NCBI GenBank assembly: GCA_028819955.1
Contig: JAPPKP010000259.1
Coordinates: 1-5,227 of the forward strand
Origin: Rhodospirillaceae bacterium
GTDB lineage: Bacteria; Pseudomonadota; Alphaproteobacteria; UBA828
Reading direction: 5' to 3'
DNA: 5,227 nucleotides
Of the stretch, positions 1-5,227 are shown piece after piece; position 1 is the first letter of the stretch; each line of letters begins with the position of its first letter. The notes under the pieces are model-generated. The model had not been told where the DNA came from, did no database searches, and was given only the letters and a program-made list of their open reading frames with translations. The translations under genes and the position numbers were made by a program.

Positions 1-339
1 CTCTGGCTCTCGCCCACGCATGCCGTGGTGGCGAGCATCACCGATCAGCACGCCGACTACGCGAAGAGGGTGGCGGCGCGTCTGCACGGTGTCGGGCTGC
101 GCGTCGACGCCGATCTGCGCAACGAGAAGATCGGCTACAAGGTGCGCGAGCACAGCGCGGCCAAGATCCCGCTCATCCTCGCGGTCGGCGCGCGGGAGGC
201 CGAGCAGGGCACTGTCTCGCTCCGCCGCCTGGGCTCCAGGGATCAAGAAATTCTTGCGCTGGACGAGGCCGTCACTACACTTTGCCACCAAGCGGCCAGT
301 CCGCTCAGCCGGCTGGCCGTAGGGGAGGGATCGGGTTGA
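1..339 (+). CDS. thrS: Threonyl-tRNA synthetase, C-terminal fragment (5' end outside window)
   Basis: ThrRS is a cytoplasmic class II synthetase that attaches threonine to tRNA-Thr. Only the last 112 residues are present, read in frame from base 1 to TGA at 337-339. They cover essentially the whole C-terminal anticodon-binding domain. The fragment opens [21 protein letters not shown], which matches the family's LWLAP-QVVV-I start of this domain just after class II motif 3. It then shows the hallmark block [17 protein letters not shown], followed by [28 protein letters not shown], all in family order and spacing. The N-terminal TGS and editing domains and the zinc-binding catalytic core lie upstream. 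The end (about 20 residues after LALDEAV) is not conserved. GTG codons inside the fragment (for example at 25) are not starts, because homology continues upstream to base 1. The gene precedes infC by 70 nt, as in the enterobacterial thrS-infC order. Confidence 0.95.
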   Translation, partial: LWLSPTHAVVASITDQHADYAKRVAARLHGVGLRVDADLRNEKIGYKVREHSAAKIPLILAVGAREAEQGTVSLRRLGSRDQEILALDEAVTTLCHQAASPLSRLAVGEGSG

Positions 340-398
340 CGAGGCGCTGGACCAGACATGACGGTGCCGCCGCCGGCCCGAGAAGCGCCACGAGGAAG

Positions 399-409
399 GG
401 AGGCGGAGG
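399..409 (+). promoter_or_regulatory. Shine-Dalgarno tract of infC, two GGAGG copies
   Basis: GGAGG at 399-403 is followed by a second GGAGG at 405-409 that directly abuts the ATA at 410. The first copy lies 6 nt before the ATA, an ideal distance. This strong, well-placed tract is the main positional argument for ATA as the infC start. No comparable tract is suitably placed before the GTG at 530: the GGAGGG at 506-511 is 18 nt away from it. Confidence 0.6.
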
Positions 410-946
410 ATAGCGAGACATCCGGTCGCAGCACCACCGACGCGTGAAGGACCGCGCGTCAATGATGACATTCAGGCGGTTAGTGTCCGCCTCATCGATC
501 AAAACGGAGGGCAGGTCGGCGTCGTCGCCGTGGAGCGCGCTCTTGAGCTCGCGGACGAGACGGGGCTCGACCTGGTCGAGGTTGCACCGGACGCGGAGCC
601 GCCGGTGTGCAAGCTGCTCGACTTCGGCAAGTTCAAGTACGAGGCCCAGAAGAAGGCCAGCGAAGCCCGCAAGAAGCAAAAAACGATCGATATCAAGGAG
701 GTCAAATTCCGGCCCGGCATCGATGCGGCTGACTACGACGTGAAGCTGCGCAACATCCGCCGCTTCCTCGACGAGGGCGACAAGGTCAAGGTGACCATGC
801 GTTTTCGGGGCCGGGAGATGGTCCACCAGAATATCGGAATGAACGTGCTGATGCGCGTGCGCGACGATCTCGAGGATCTGGCGAAGGTGGAGCAGATGCC
901 GAAGATGGAGGGCCGCCAAATGACCATGGTGATGACCTGCAGGTAG
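410..946 (+). CDS. infC: Translation initiation factor IF-3, probable AUA start codon
   Basis: IF3 binds the 30S subunit, keeps it apart from 50S, and proofreads the start codon and initiator tRNA. From ATA at 410 the product is 178 residues, close to the 180 of E. coli. The N-terminal domain (about 1-80) contains [10 protein letters not shown] and [14 protein letters not shown]. The family signature [14 protein letters not shown] lies at residues 68-81. A basic linker (ARKKQK) precedes the C-terminal domain with [31 protein letters not shown] and EGRQMTMVM. Homology runs well upstream of the first NTG codon in frame (GTG 530, residue 41). The frame is closed by TGA at 359-361. Between that stop and ATT 470, which lies inside the conserved block, ATA 410 is the only in-frame ATN or NTG codon, and it sits 6 nt after GGAGG. 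The resulting (M)[15 protein letters not shown] resembles alphaproteobacterial IF3 N-termini. The C-terminus MVMTCR differs from the usual MVLAP-type ending. Identity is certain; the exact start is inferred. Confidence 0.93.
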   Translation: MARHPVAAPPTREGPRVNDDIQAVSVRLIDQNGGQVGVVAVERALELADETGLDLVEVAPDAEPPVCKLLDFGKFKYEAQKKASEARKKQKTIDIKEVKFRPGIDAADYDVKLRNIRRFLDEGDKVKVTMRFRGREMVHQNIGMNVLMRVRDDLEDLAKVEQMPKMEGRQMTMVMTCR

Positions 947-949
947 CCG

Positions 950-972
950 TCGGGCGCCGCACTGGTGCCCGA
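950..972 (+). other. 9-bp hairpin just downstream of infC stop
   Basis: Bases 950-958 pair with 964-972 around a 5-nt loop (959-963). Eight pairs are Watson-Crick and one is a G-U wobble (956 with 966). The stem begins 3 nt after the infC stop codon. No T-run follows (the next bases are GCCCCTGAG), so it is not a classic intrinsic terminator. It could be an RNA 3'-end or processing barrier, a weak attenuator between infC and rpmI, or part of an L20-responsive leader. The pairing is seen directly; the role is unknown. Confidence 0.45.
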
Positions 973-1051
973 GCCCCTGAGTGGCAAGACAAGAGCGAGA
1001 CCGGCGGCCCGTAATTCGCGGGTGGGCCAGCTCTGGTCGCGGCTTCTTCCC

Positions 1052-1080
1052 TTGAATCCGGCCGATACTGCGAGTACAAG
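1052..1080 (+). promoter_or_regulatory. Candidate sigma70-type promoter for rpmI-rplT
   Basis: TTGAAT at 1052-1057 (4 of 6 matches to TTGACA) and TACAAG at 1075-1080 (4 of 6 to TATAAT) are separated by exactly 17 nt. Transcription would begin near 1086-1088 and give an RNA leader of about 50 nt before rpmI. The position in a gene-free spacer ahead of the ribosomal protein pair is sensible. An 8-of-12 match in one short spacer can arise by chance, so this is tentative. Confidence 0.3.
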
Positions 1081-1081
1081 A

Positions 1082-1098
1082 GCGCGCGCCCGGCGCGC
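1082..1098 (+). other. GC-rich hairpin in rpmI leader
   Basis: GCGCGC at 1082-1087 can pair with GCGCGC at 1093-1098 around a 5-nt GCCCG loop. Alternative registers are possible because the tract is a CG repeat. It is followed by CCCACCCTTTCG, too short a T-run for a convincing terminator. It lies at or just downstream of the start expected from the promoter candidate at 1052-1080, so it may be a 5' stabilising stem or part of a leader fold. In GC-rich DNA a 6-bp stem has limited significance. Confidence 0.25.
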
Positions 1099-1137
1099 CC
1101 CACCCTTTCGAGTAACGACGAAGATCGCGATACGCTT

Positions 1138-1335
1138 ATGTCCAAGCTCAAGACCAAGAGCAGCGCGAAGAAGCGGTTCTCCGCCACGGGCCGCGGCAAG
1201 CTGCGCAGGCGCGCCGCCTACCATCGCCACAACCTGACCAAGCGCGAGAAGAAGGTTAAGCGCAACCAGCGTGGCGCCCAGGTGCTCTCTGCGCCGGATG
1301 CGGCGATCGTGCGGCAGTTCCTGCCCTATCTCTGA
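1138..1335 (+). CDS. rpmI: 50S ribosomal protein L35 (bL35)
   Basis: bL35 is a small basic protein of the large ribosomal subunit. The product has 65 residues, the normal family length (about 64-66). The family signature is present as [12 protein letters not shown] at residues 4-15, followed by [26 protein letters not shown] and a C-terminus ending LPYL. It is rich in Lys and Arg throughout, as expected for an rRNA-binding protein. The ATG at 1138 gives the standard M-S-K-L-K-T start. The ribosome-binding site is weak: the best match is GAAG at 1120-1123, 14 nt upstream, inside a region with the palindrome ATCGCGAT (1124-1131). That contrasts with the strong site of rplT 21 nt downstream, and fits a gene whose translation is controlled, as rpmI is in E. 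coli through L20. Almost certainly co-transcribed with rplT. Confidence 0.97.
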   Translation: MSKLKTKSSAKKRFSATGRGKLRRRAAYHRHNLTKREKKVKRNQRGAQVLSAPDAAIVRQFLPYL

Positions 1336-1342
1336 GCGCGTC

Positions 1343-1347
1343 GGAGG
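1343..1347 (+). promoter_or_regulatory. Ribosome-binding site of rplT
   Basis: A perfect GGAGG lies 9 nt before the rplT ATG at 1357, within the 21-nt gap after the rpmI stop. It fixes the rplT start and suggests rplT can be translated at its own site, though coupling to rpmI is possible over so short a gap. Confidence 0.8.
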
Positions 1348-1356
1348 AACATCCCC

Positions 1357-1722
1357 ATGGCACGGGTAAAGCGGGGCGTGACCACCCACGCCCGGCACAA
1401 GAAGGTGCTGAAATTGGCCCGCGGCTATCGCGGGCGCGGCCACTCCAGCTACCGGGTGGCCCTCGGGCGCGTCGAGAAGGCGCTGCAGTACGCTTATCGC
1501 GACCGCCGCACCCGAAAGCGTCGATTCCGCGCGCTCTGGATCCAGCGGATCAACGCTGCCGCCCGCGAGCATGGGCTCACCTATTCGCAGCTCATGCACG
1601 GCCTTGCGCTGGCCAAGGTGGATATCGACCGCAAGGTGCTTGCCGACCTCGCCGTCCGTGAGCCGGCGGCGTTCGCGGCCGTCGTGGAACAGGCGCGGAG
1701 CGCGCACGGCGCGACCGGCTGA
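1357..1722 (+). CDS. rplT: 50S ribosomal protein L20 (bL20)
   Basis: bL20 binds 23S rRNA and is needed early in 50S assembly. In E. coli and Bacillus it also represses its own operon through the mRNA leader. The product has 121 residues, against the usual 117-120. It starts [24 protein letters not shown], the basic N-terminal arm. The family signature occupies residues 54-70 (K54, R58, LWIQRIN at 60-66, R70). The globular C-terminal domain follows with [25 protein letters not shown] and [12 protein letters not shown]. Residues 23-27 read GYRGR where many bacteria have GFYGR; I recall GYRGR from Rickettsiales and related Alphaproteobacteria, so this is probably lineage-specific rather than damage. 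A short Ala/Gly-rich tail (SAHGATG) accounts for the extra length. ATG 1357 is preceded by GGAGG at 9 nt, so the start is secure. Confidence 0.98.
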   Translation: MARVKRGVTTHARHKKVLKLARGYRGRGHSSYRVALGRVEKALQYAYRDRRTRKRRFRALWIQRINAAAREHGLTYSQLMHGLALAKVDIDRKVLADLAVREPAAFAAVVEQARSAHGATG

Positions 1723-1723
1723 T

Positions 1724-1751
1724 CGGCCGCCGTTCGCTCACCGGACGGCCG
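1724..1751 (+). other. 6-bp inverted repeat ahead of the pheS ribosome-binding site
   Basis: CGGCCG at 1724-1729 pairs with CGGCCG at 1746-1751 across a 16-nt loop. The stem starts 2 nt after the rplT stop and ends 2 nt before the GGAG (1754-1757) serving pheS. There is no T-run, so it is not a standard terminator. It may bring the pheS site close to the end of rplT or modulate pheS initiation. CGGCCG is self-complementary and common in GC-rich DNA, so chance is a real possibility. Confidence 0.25.
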
Positions 1752-1753
1752 TC

Positions 1754-1757
1754 GGAG
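1754..1757 (+). promoter_or_regulatory. Ribosome-binding site of pheS
   Basis: GGAG lies 8 nt before the TTG at 1766. It supports the TTG over upstream in-frame codons in rplT, none of which gives PheS homology, and over ATG 1796. Confidence 0.55.
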
Positions 1758-1765
1758 TAGGGTCC

Positions 1766-2842
1766 TTGGAAGACCTTCACGCCCTGGAAGAGCAAATGCT
1801 GGCCGGGATCGAGGCGGCCGGCGACCTGCCCGCACTGGAGCAGGCGCGCGTCGCCGCGCTCGGCAAGAAATCGCCGCTCAGCCAGGCGATGAAGGGCCTG
1901 GGCGGGCTCGATATCGAGGCCCGCAAGGAGGCCGGCGTCCGGCTCAACCAGATCAAGCGCAAGCTCGCCGACGCGGTCGACGAGAGGCGTGCCGCGCTTG
2001 AACGCGCCGCCCTGGACCGGCGCCTCGCGACGGAGCGCGTGGACGTCACCCTGCCGACCCGCCCCGAGGCGGAGGGCGCCGTCCACCCCATCAGCCAGGT
2101 GCTGGACGAGCTGATCGCGATCCTCGCCGACATGGGCTTCCGCGTCGTCGAAGGGCCCGACATCGAGGACGACTTCCACAACTTCACGGCGCTCAACATC
2201 CCGCCCGAGCACCCGGCGCGGCAGATGCACGACACCTTCTATTTCGGCGCCGACGAGGCGGGCGAGCGCATGCTGCTCAGGACCCACACCTCGCCGGTGC
2301 AGATCCGCCACATGGAGGCCGAGCCGCCGCCGCACCGCATCATCGCGCCGGGCCGCACCTACCGCTGCGACTACGACATGACCCACACGCCCATGTTCCA
2401 TCAGATCGAGGGGCTGGTGATCGACGAGAGCACCCACATGGGCCATCTCAAGGGCTGCCTGATCGATCTGGCGCGGGCGTTCTTCGAGGTCGAAGACCTG
2501 CCGGTGCGCTTCCGCCCGAGCTACTTCCCCTTCACCGAGCCGTCCGCCGAGATGGATATCGGCTGCTCGCGCGAAGGCGGCGGCCTGCGCATCGGCCACG
2601 GCGCCGACTGGATGGAGATTCTGGGCTGCGGCATGGTGCACCCGAAGGTGCTGGAGATCGTGGGGCTCGACCCCGCGCGTTACCAGGGCTTCGCCTTCGG
2701 TCTCGGGGTCGAGCGCCCGGCCATGCTGAAGTACGGCATCCCCGACCTGCGCAGCTTCTTCGACGCGGACCTGCGCTGGCTGCGCCACTACGGCTTCGCA
2801 CCCTTCGACGTGCCGAGCCTGGCAGCGGGGCTCAGCGCGTGA
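1766..2842 (+). CDS. pheS: Phenylalanyl-tRNA synthetase alpha subunit, TTG start
   Basis: PheS is the catalytic subunit of the alpha2-beta2 class II enzyme that charges tRNA-Phe. From TTG 1766 it has 358 residues, near the usual length for Alphaproteobacteria. Residues 1-90 form the charged helical N-terminal arm. Motif 1 begins at VHPISQVLDEL (106-116), then GPDIEDDFHNFTALN. Substrate-site blocks follow: RTHTSPVQ (172-179), motif 2 GRTYRCDYDMTHTPMFHQIEG (196-216), and FPFTEPS (254-260), whose phenylalanines line the amino acid pocket. LEILGCGMVHP is represented by MEILGCGMVHP, and motif 3 by GFAFGLGVER (308-317); Ala310 aligns with E. coli Ala294, a specificity residue. Residue 318 is Pro (ERPAML) where Ile or Leu is usual. 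TTG 1766 is chosen because GGAG at 1754-1757 precedes it by 8 nt and it yields MEDLHALEEQML, matching family N-termini. ATG 1796, behind GGAAG, is the alternative and would lose 10 residues. It overlaps pheT by 4 nt. Confidence 0.96.
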   Translation: MEDLHALEEQMLAGIEAAGDLPALEQARVAALGKKSPLSQAMKGLGGLDIEARKEAGVRLNQIKRKLADAVDERRAALERAALDRRLATERVDVTLPTRPEAEGAVHPISQVLDELIAILADMGFRVVEGPDIEDDFHNFTALNIPPEHPARQMHDTFYFGADEAGERMLLRTHTSPVQIRHMEAEPPPHRIIAPGRTYRCDYDMTHTPMFHQIEGLVIDESTHMGHLKGCLIDLARAFFEVEDLPVRFRPSYFPFTEPSAEMDIGCSREGGGLRIGHGADWMEILGCGMVHPKVLEIVGLDPARYQGFAFGLGVERPAMLKYGIPDLRSFFDADLRWLRHYGFAPFDVPSLAAGLSA

Positions 2843-5227
2843 AGTTCACCCTCTCCTGGCTGAAGACGCATCTGGAGACGGACGCGACGCCCGACGACAT
2901 CGCAGCCAAGCTCACCGCCATCGGGCTCGAAGTGGAGGAGGTCCGCCGGCCCGGCGACGAACTCGCGCCCTTTACCGTGGCGCATGTGGTCGAGGCCCGG
3001 CAGCATCCGAACGCCGACAAGCTCAGTCTCTGCACGGTCGATACCGGCACGGAACAGGTCGAGGTGGTCTGCGGCGCGCCCAATGCGCGGACCGGCATGA
3101 AAGGCGTTTTCGCCCCGCCCGGCACCACCATCCCCGGCACCGGCGTCGTGCTCAAGAAGGCGAAGATCAGGGGCGTCGAGAGCTGCGGCATGCTCTGCTC
3201 CGAGCGCGAGATGGGCCTGAGCGACGAGCACGAGGGGATCATCGAGCTCGAACCGGACGCCCCGGTGGGCGCGCCCTTCGCCCAATTCATGGGCCTGGAC
3301 GATCCGCTATTCGACATCGCGATCACGCCCAACCGCGCCGATTGCCTCGGCGTCTACGGCATCGCCCGCGACCTCGCAGCCGCCGGCCTCGGCCGCCTCA
3401 AGACCGCCGAGATCGAGCCCGTCGCGGGCACGTTCACGAGCCCCATCGACGTGGTCCTGGACTTCCCGGGAGAGGGGCCGAGGCCGTGCCCGCTCTTTCT
3501 CGGCCGCTACATTCGGGGCGTGCGCAACTGCGAGAGCCCGCGCTGGCTCAAGGAGAGGCTCACCTCGGTCGGGTTGCGCCCGATCTCCGCGCTGGTCGAC
3601 CTCACCAACTTCCTGACCATCGACCGCAACCGCCCGGTGCACGTCTTCGACGCCGGCAAGGTGAAGGGCGACATCTGGCTCCGGCTCGGCCAGGGCGGCG
3701 CGACGTTCGATGCGCTCAACGGCAAGGAGTTCGTGCTCGACGACACCATGACCGGGATCGGCGACGAGAGCGGCGTGATCAGCCTCGCCGGCGTGATGGG
3801 CGGCGAGCCCACCGGCTGCACGATGGAGACCACGGATGTCTTCATCGAGATTGCGCTCTTCGATCCCGTCCGCACCGCCGCGACCGGGCGCACGTTCAAC
3901 CTGGAGAGCGACGCCCGCTACCGCTTCGAGCGTGGCGTCGATCCGGCCTTCGCAGGGCCCGGCATGGAGCTGATGACCCGGCTCGTGATCGAGCTTTGCG
4001 GCGGCGAGGCGAGCGAAGTCGTGGTTGCCGGCGCAGAGCCCGCGTGGCGGCGCGAGATCGCCTTCCGTCCCTCCAGGGTCAAGGCGCTCGGCGGCGTCGA
4101 CTGCGAGCGGGAGAAGTCTCTCGGCATCCTCACGGCCCTGGGCTTCGCGCGTGATGAGCGGGACGACGGCACGGTCTCGGTCGAGCCGCCGCCCTGGCGC
4201 GGCGACATCCTTGGCGAGGCGGACCTTGTCGAGGAAGTGCTGCGGATTGCGAGCTTCGACCAGATCCCCGCGGTCTCCCTCAGCCCGACGGCGAGCGAGC
4301 GGGCGCGGCCTGCGCTCTCGCCCTCGCGCCGCAAGCTGGGCGCGGTGCGCCGCTCGCTCACGGCGCGCGGCATGTTCGAAGCGGTCACTTGGTCGTTCAT
4401 GCCGCGGCAGCACGCGGCGCTCTTCGGCGACGCGCCCGACGCGCTGGTGCTGGCCAACCCGATCAACGCCGAGCTTGACGCCATGCGCCCCTCGATCCTG
4501 CCCAATCTGATCGAGGCCTGCCGGCGCAACGCGGACCGCGGCTTCGCCGATGCGGCGCTGTTCGAGACCGGGCCTGTCTACACTGGTACGGCACCGGACG
4601 AGCAACGGACGGTGGTTGCGGGCGTGCGGGCCGCAGCGGCGGTGCCACGCAACTGGCACGGGCCGGAGCGGCCGGTGGACCCCTTCGATGCCAAGGCCGA
4701 CGCGCTCGCCGTGCTCAACGCGGCCGGCGTCTCGCTCGGCAGCCTCCAGACCAGCGCGGAAGGCCCGGCGTGGTACCACCCCGGCCGGGTCGGCACGCTT
4801 GGACTTGGCCCGAACGCGCTCGCCACGTTCGGCGAGCTTCATCCGGGTGTCCTCGCGGAACTTGGCGCCGAGGGGCCGATGGTGGGCTTCGAGGCGATGA
4901 CGGACGCGCTGCCCCGGCCCAAGGCAAAGGCGACGCGCGCCAAGCCCCCCCTCACTGCCTCGGATTATCCGGCGGCCGAGCGCGACTTTGCGTTCATCCT
5001 CGACAGCGCGGTCCCCGCTTCGGAGGTCGAGCGCGCGGCCCGCAATGCCGAAAAGGCGCTGATCAAGGCGGTCACGGTGTTCGACGTCTACGCCGGCCCC
5101 GGCATCGAGGCGGACAAGAAATCCCTCGCGATCACCGTTCGCCTGGAGGCCCAGGACCGCACGTTGACCGACCCGGAAATCGACGCGGCGGCCGCGAAGA
5201 TCGTCGCCAACGTGGCGAAGATCACCG
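2839..5227 (+). CDS. pheT: Phenylalanyl-tRNA synthetase beta subunit (3' end outside window)
   Basis: PheT recognises tRNA-Phe and hydrolyses mischarged Tyr-tRNA-Phe. The frame is open from GTG 2839 to the window edge, 796 full codons against about 795-805 in the family, so only a few C-terminal residues are missing. Domains in order: B1, MKFTLSWLKTHLE onward (1-41); EMAP-type tRNA-binding OB fold (about 42-148) with HPNADKLSLCTVD and VVCGAPNAR; B3/B4 editing domain (about 215-390) with LVDLTN, His268 in RPVHVFD and Glu323 in AGVMGGEPTG, which align with E. coli editing residues His265 and Glu334, then SDARYRFERGVDP; B5 (about 403-475) ending PPWRGDILGEADLVEEVLRI; the catalytic-like core (475-690); and the ferredoxin-fold anticodon-binding domain (from about 704) with YPAAERDFAF, FDVYAGPGI and DRTLTDPEI. 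GTG 2839 overlaps the pheS TGA as GTGA, giving translational coupling and matched subunit supply. No frameshift or missing domain is seen. Confidence 0.96.
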   Translation, partial: MKFTLSWLKTHLETDATPDDIAAKLTAIGLEVEEVRRPGDELAPFTVAHVVEARQHPNADKLSLCTVDTGTEQVEVVCGAPNARTGMKGVFAPPGTTIPGTGVVLKKAKIRGVESCGMLCSEREMGLSDEHEGIIELEPDAPVGAPFAQFMGLDDPLFDIAITPNRADCLGVYGIARDLAAAGLGRLKTAEIEPVAGTFTSPIDVVLDFPGEGPRPCPLFLGRYIRGVRNCESPRWLKERLTSVGLRPISALVDLTNFLTIDRNRPVHVFDAGKVKGDIWLRLGQGGATFDALNGKEFVLDDTMTGIGDESGVISLAGVMGGEPTGCTMETTDVFIEIALFDPVRTAATGRTFNLESDARYRFERGVDPAFAGPGMELMTRLVIELCGGEASEVVVAGAEPAWRREIAFRPSRVKALGGVDCEREKSLGILTALGFARDERDDGTVSVEPPPWRGDILGEADLVEEVLRIASFDQIPAVSLSPTASERARPALSPSRRKLGAVRRSLTARGMFEAVTWSFMPRQHAALFGDAPDALVLANPINAELDAMRPSILPNLIEACRRNADRGFADAALFETGPVYTGTAPDEQRTVVAGVRAAAAVPRNWHGPERPVDPFDAKADALAVLNAAGVSLGSLQTSAEGPAWYHPGRVGTLGLGPNALATFGELHPGVLAELGAEGPMVGFEAMTDALPRPKAKATRAKPPLTASDYPAAERDFAFILDSAVPASEVERAARNAEKALIKAVTVFDVYAGPGIEADKKSLAITVRLEAQDRTLTDPEIDAAAAKIVANVAKIT

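Larger units (their letters stand above)
947..1137 (+). other. 191-nt gene-free, structured infC-rpmI spacer
   Basis: I see no gene here. A frame starting at GTG 965 runs into rpmI in another frame, but it lacks a ribosome-binding site and any recognisable protein. The spacer holds the hairpin at 950-972, possible short pairings around 1006-1028 (GGCCC with GGGCC), a promoter candidate at 1052-1080, a GC-rich hairpin at 1082-1098 and a weak ribosome-binding site for rpmI. In several bacteria L20 represses rpmI-rplT by binding a structured leader upstream of rpmI, so this is where such an element would be. I cannot identify an L20 site by eye. Confidence 0.5.

Noticed and set aside
254..281. 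Promoter inside the thrS end (TTGCGC-16-TACACT) for infC
   Set aside because: Internal infC promoters exist within thrS in E. coli, but this match is only 7 of 12 with a poor -35 and lies in conserved coding sequence, so I cannot separate it from chance.
530..946. GTG 530 as the start of infC
   Set aside because: It would give a 138-residue IF3 lacking the first 40 residues, including the conserved [10 protein letters not shown] and VRLIDQNG blocks that are clearly encoded upstream in the same frame, and it has no suitably spaced ribosome-binding site.
965..1237. 90-codon frame starting in the infC-rpmI spacer
   Set aside because: It enters rpmI out of frame, has no ribosome-binding site and no recognisable product.
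1345..1480. GYRGR in L20 as a sign of damage or frameshift
   Set aside because: The reading frame is intact on both sides, and GYRGR fits what I recall of some alphaproteobacterial L20 proteins, so it is better read as lineage variation.
733..1707. 324-codon minus-strand frame spanning infC, rpmI and rplT
   Set aside because: It runs antisense through three confident genes and the spacer, with no recognisable protein features.
1592..2788. 398-codon open frame on the minus strand opposite pheS
   Set aside because: It is antisense to a gene fully explained by PheS homology. Its translation is Arg/Ala/Val/His-rich low-information sequence typical of the complement of GC-rich codons.
1571..2842. 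ATG 1571 as the start of pheS
   Set aside because: It lies deep inside rplT, and the 65 extra residues are an off-frame reading of L20. PheS homology begins at the TTG at 1766.
3342..4154. 270-codon plus-strand frame inside pheT
   Set aside because: It is an off-frame reading of PheT, dominated by Arg and Pro, with no homology.
3307..4842. 511-codon open frame on the minus strand opposite pheT
   Set aside because: The plus strand is continuous PheT across all domains. The antisense product has no recognisable motif and the biased composition of a shadow frame.

Overview
The window is a high-GC stretch with six genes, all on the + strand, in the order thrS (3' end only) - infC - rpmI - rplT - pheS - pheT (nearly complete, cut by the right edge). 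This is the widely conserved cluster joining threonyl-tRNA synthetase, initiation factor IF3, ribosomal proteins bL35 and bL20, and both subunits of phenylalanyl-tRNA synthetase. The proteins read like Alphaproteobacteria, probably the Rhodospirillales side: the PheT opening MKFTLSWLKTHLE, the PheS ending RHYGFAPFDVPSLAAGLS, the IF3 opening [15 protein letters not shown] and the L20 segment GYRGR. This placement is from memory of family sequences, not from a search.

Layout. Positions 1-339 encode the anticodon-binding end of ThrRS. A 70-nt gap holds a purine-rich double Shine-Dalgarno tract. infC follows, and its only credible start is a non-canonical ATA at 410, giving a full-length 178-residue IF3; the first NTG codon in frame, GTG at 530, would remove 40 N-terminal residues. 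A 191-nt gap (947-1137) has no gene. It holds a 9-bp hairpin just after the infC stop, a sigma70-like promoter candidate and a second GC-rich hairpin, then rpmI with a poor Shine-Dalgarno. rplT follows 21 nt later with a strong one. After 43 nt, pheS begins at a TTG codon behind GGAG, and pheT begins at a GTG overlapping the pheS stop by 4 nt (GTGA).

All products serve translation: IF3 polices start-codon selection, L35 and L20 build the 50S subunit, and ThrRS and PheRS charge tRNAs. The layout suggests control points familiar from other bacteria. IF3 probably represses its own AUA-initiated message, and the structured rpmI leader is where L20 feedback could act. There is no room for a pheM-type attenuator between rplT and pheS. 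I found no mobile element, CRISPR array, tRNA or foreign-looking gene, and no new multi-gene system. The observation most worth checking is the AUA start of infC. The long minus-strand and off-frame open frames are by-products of high GC content.
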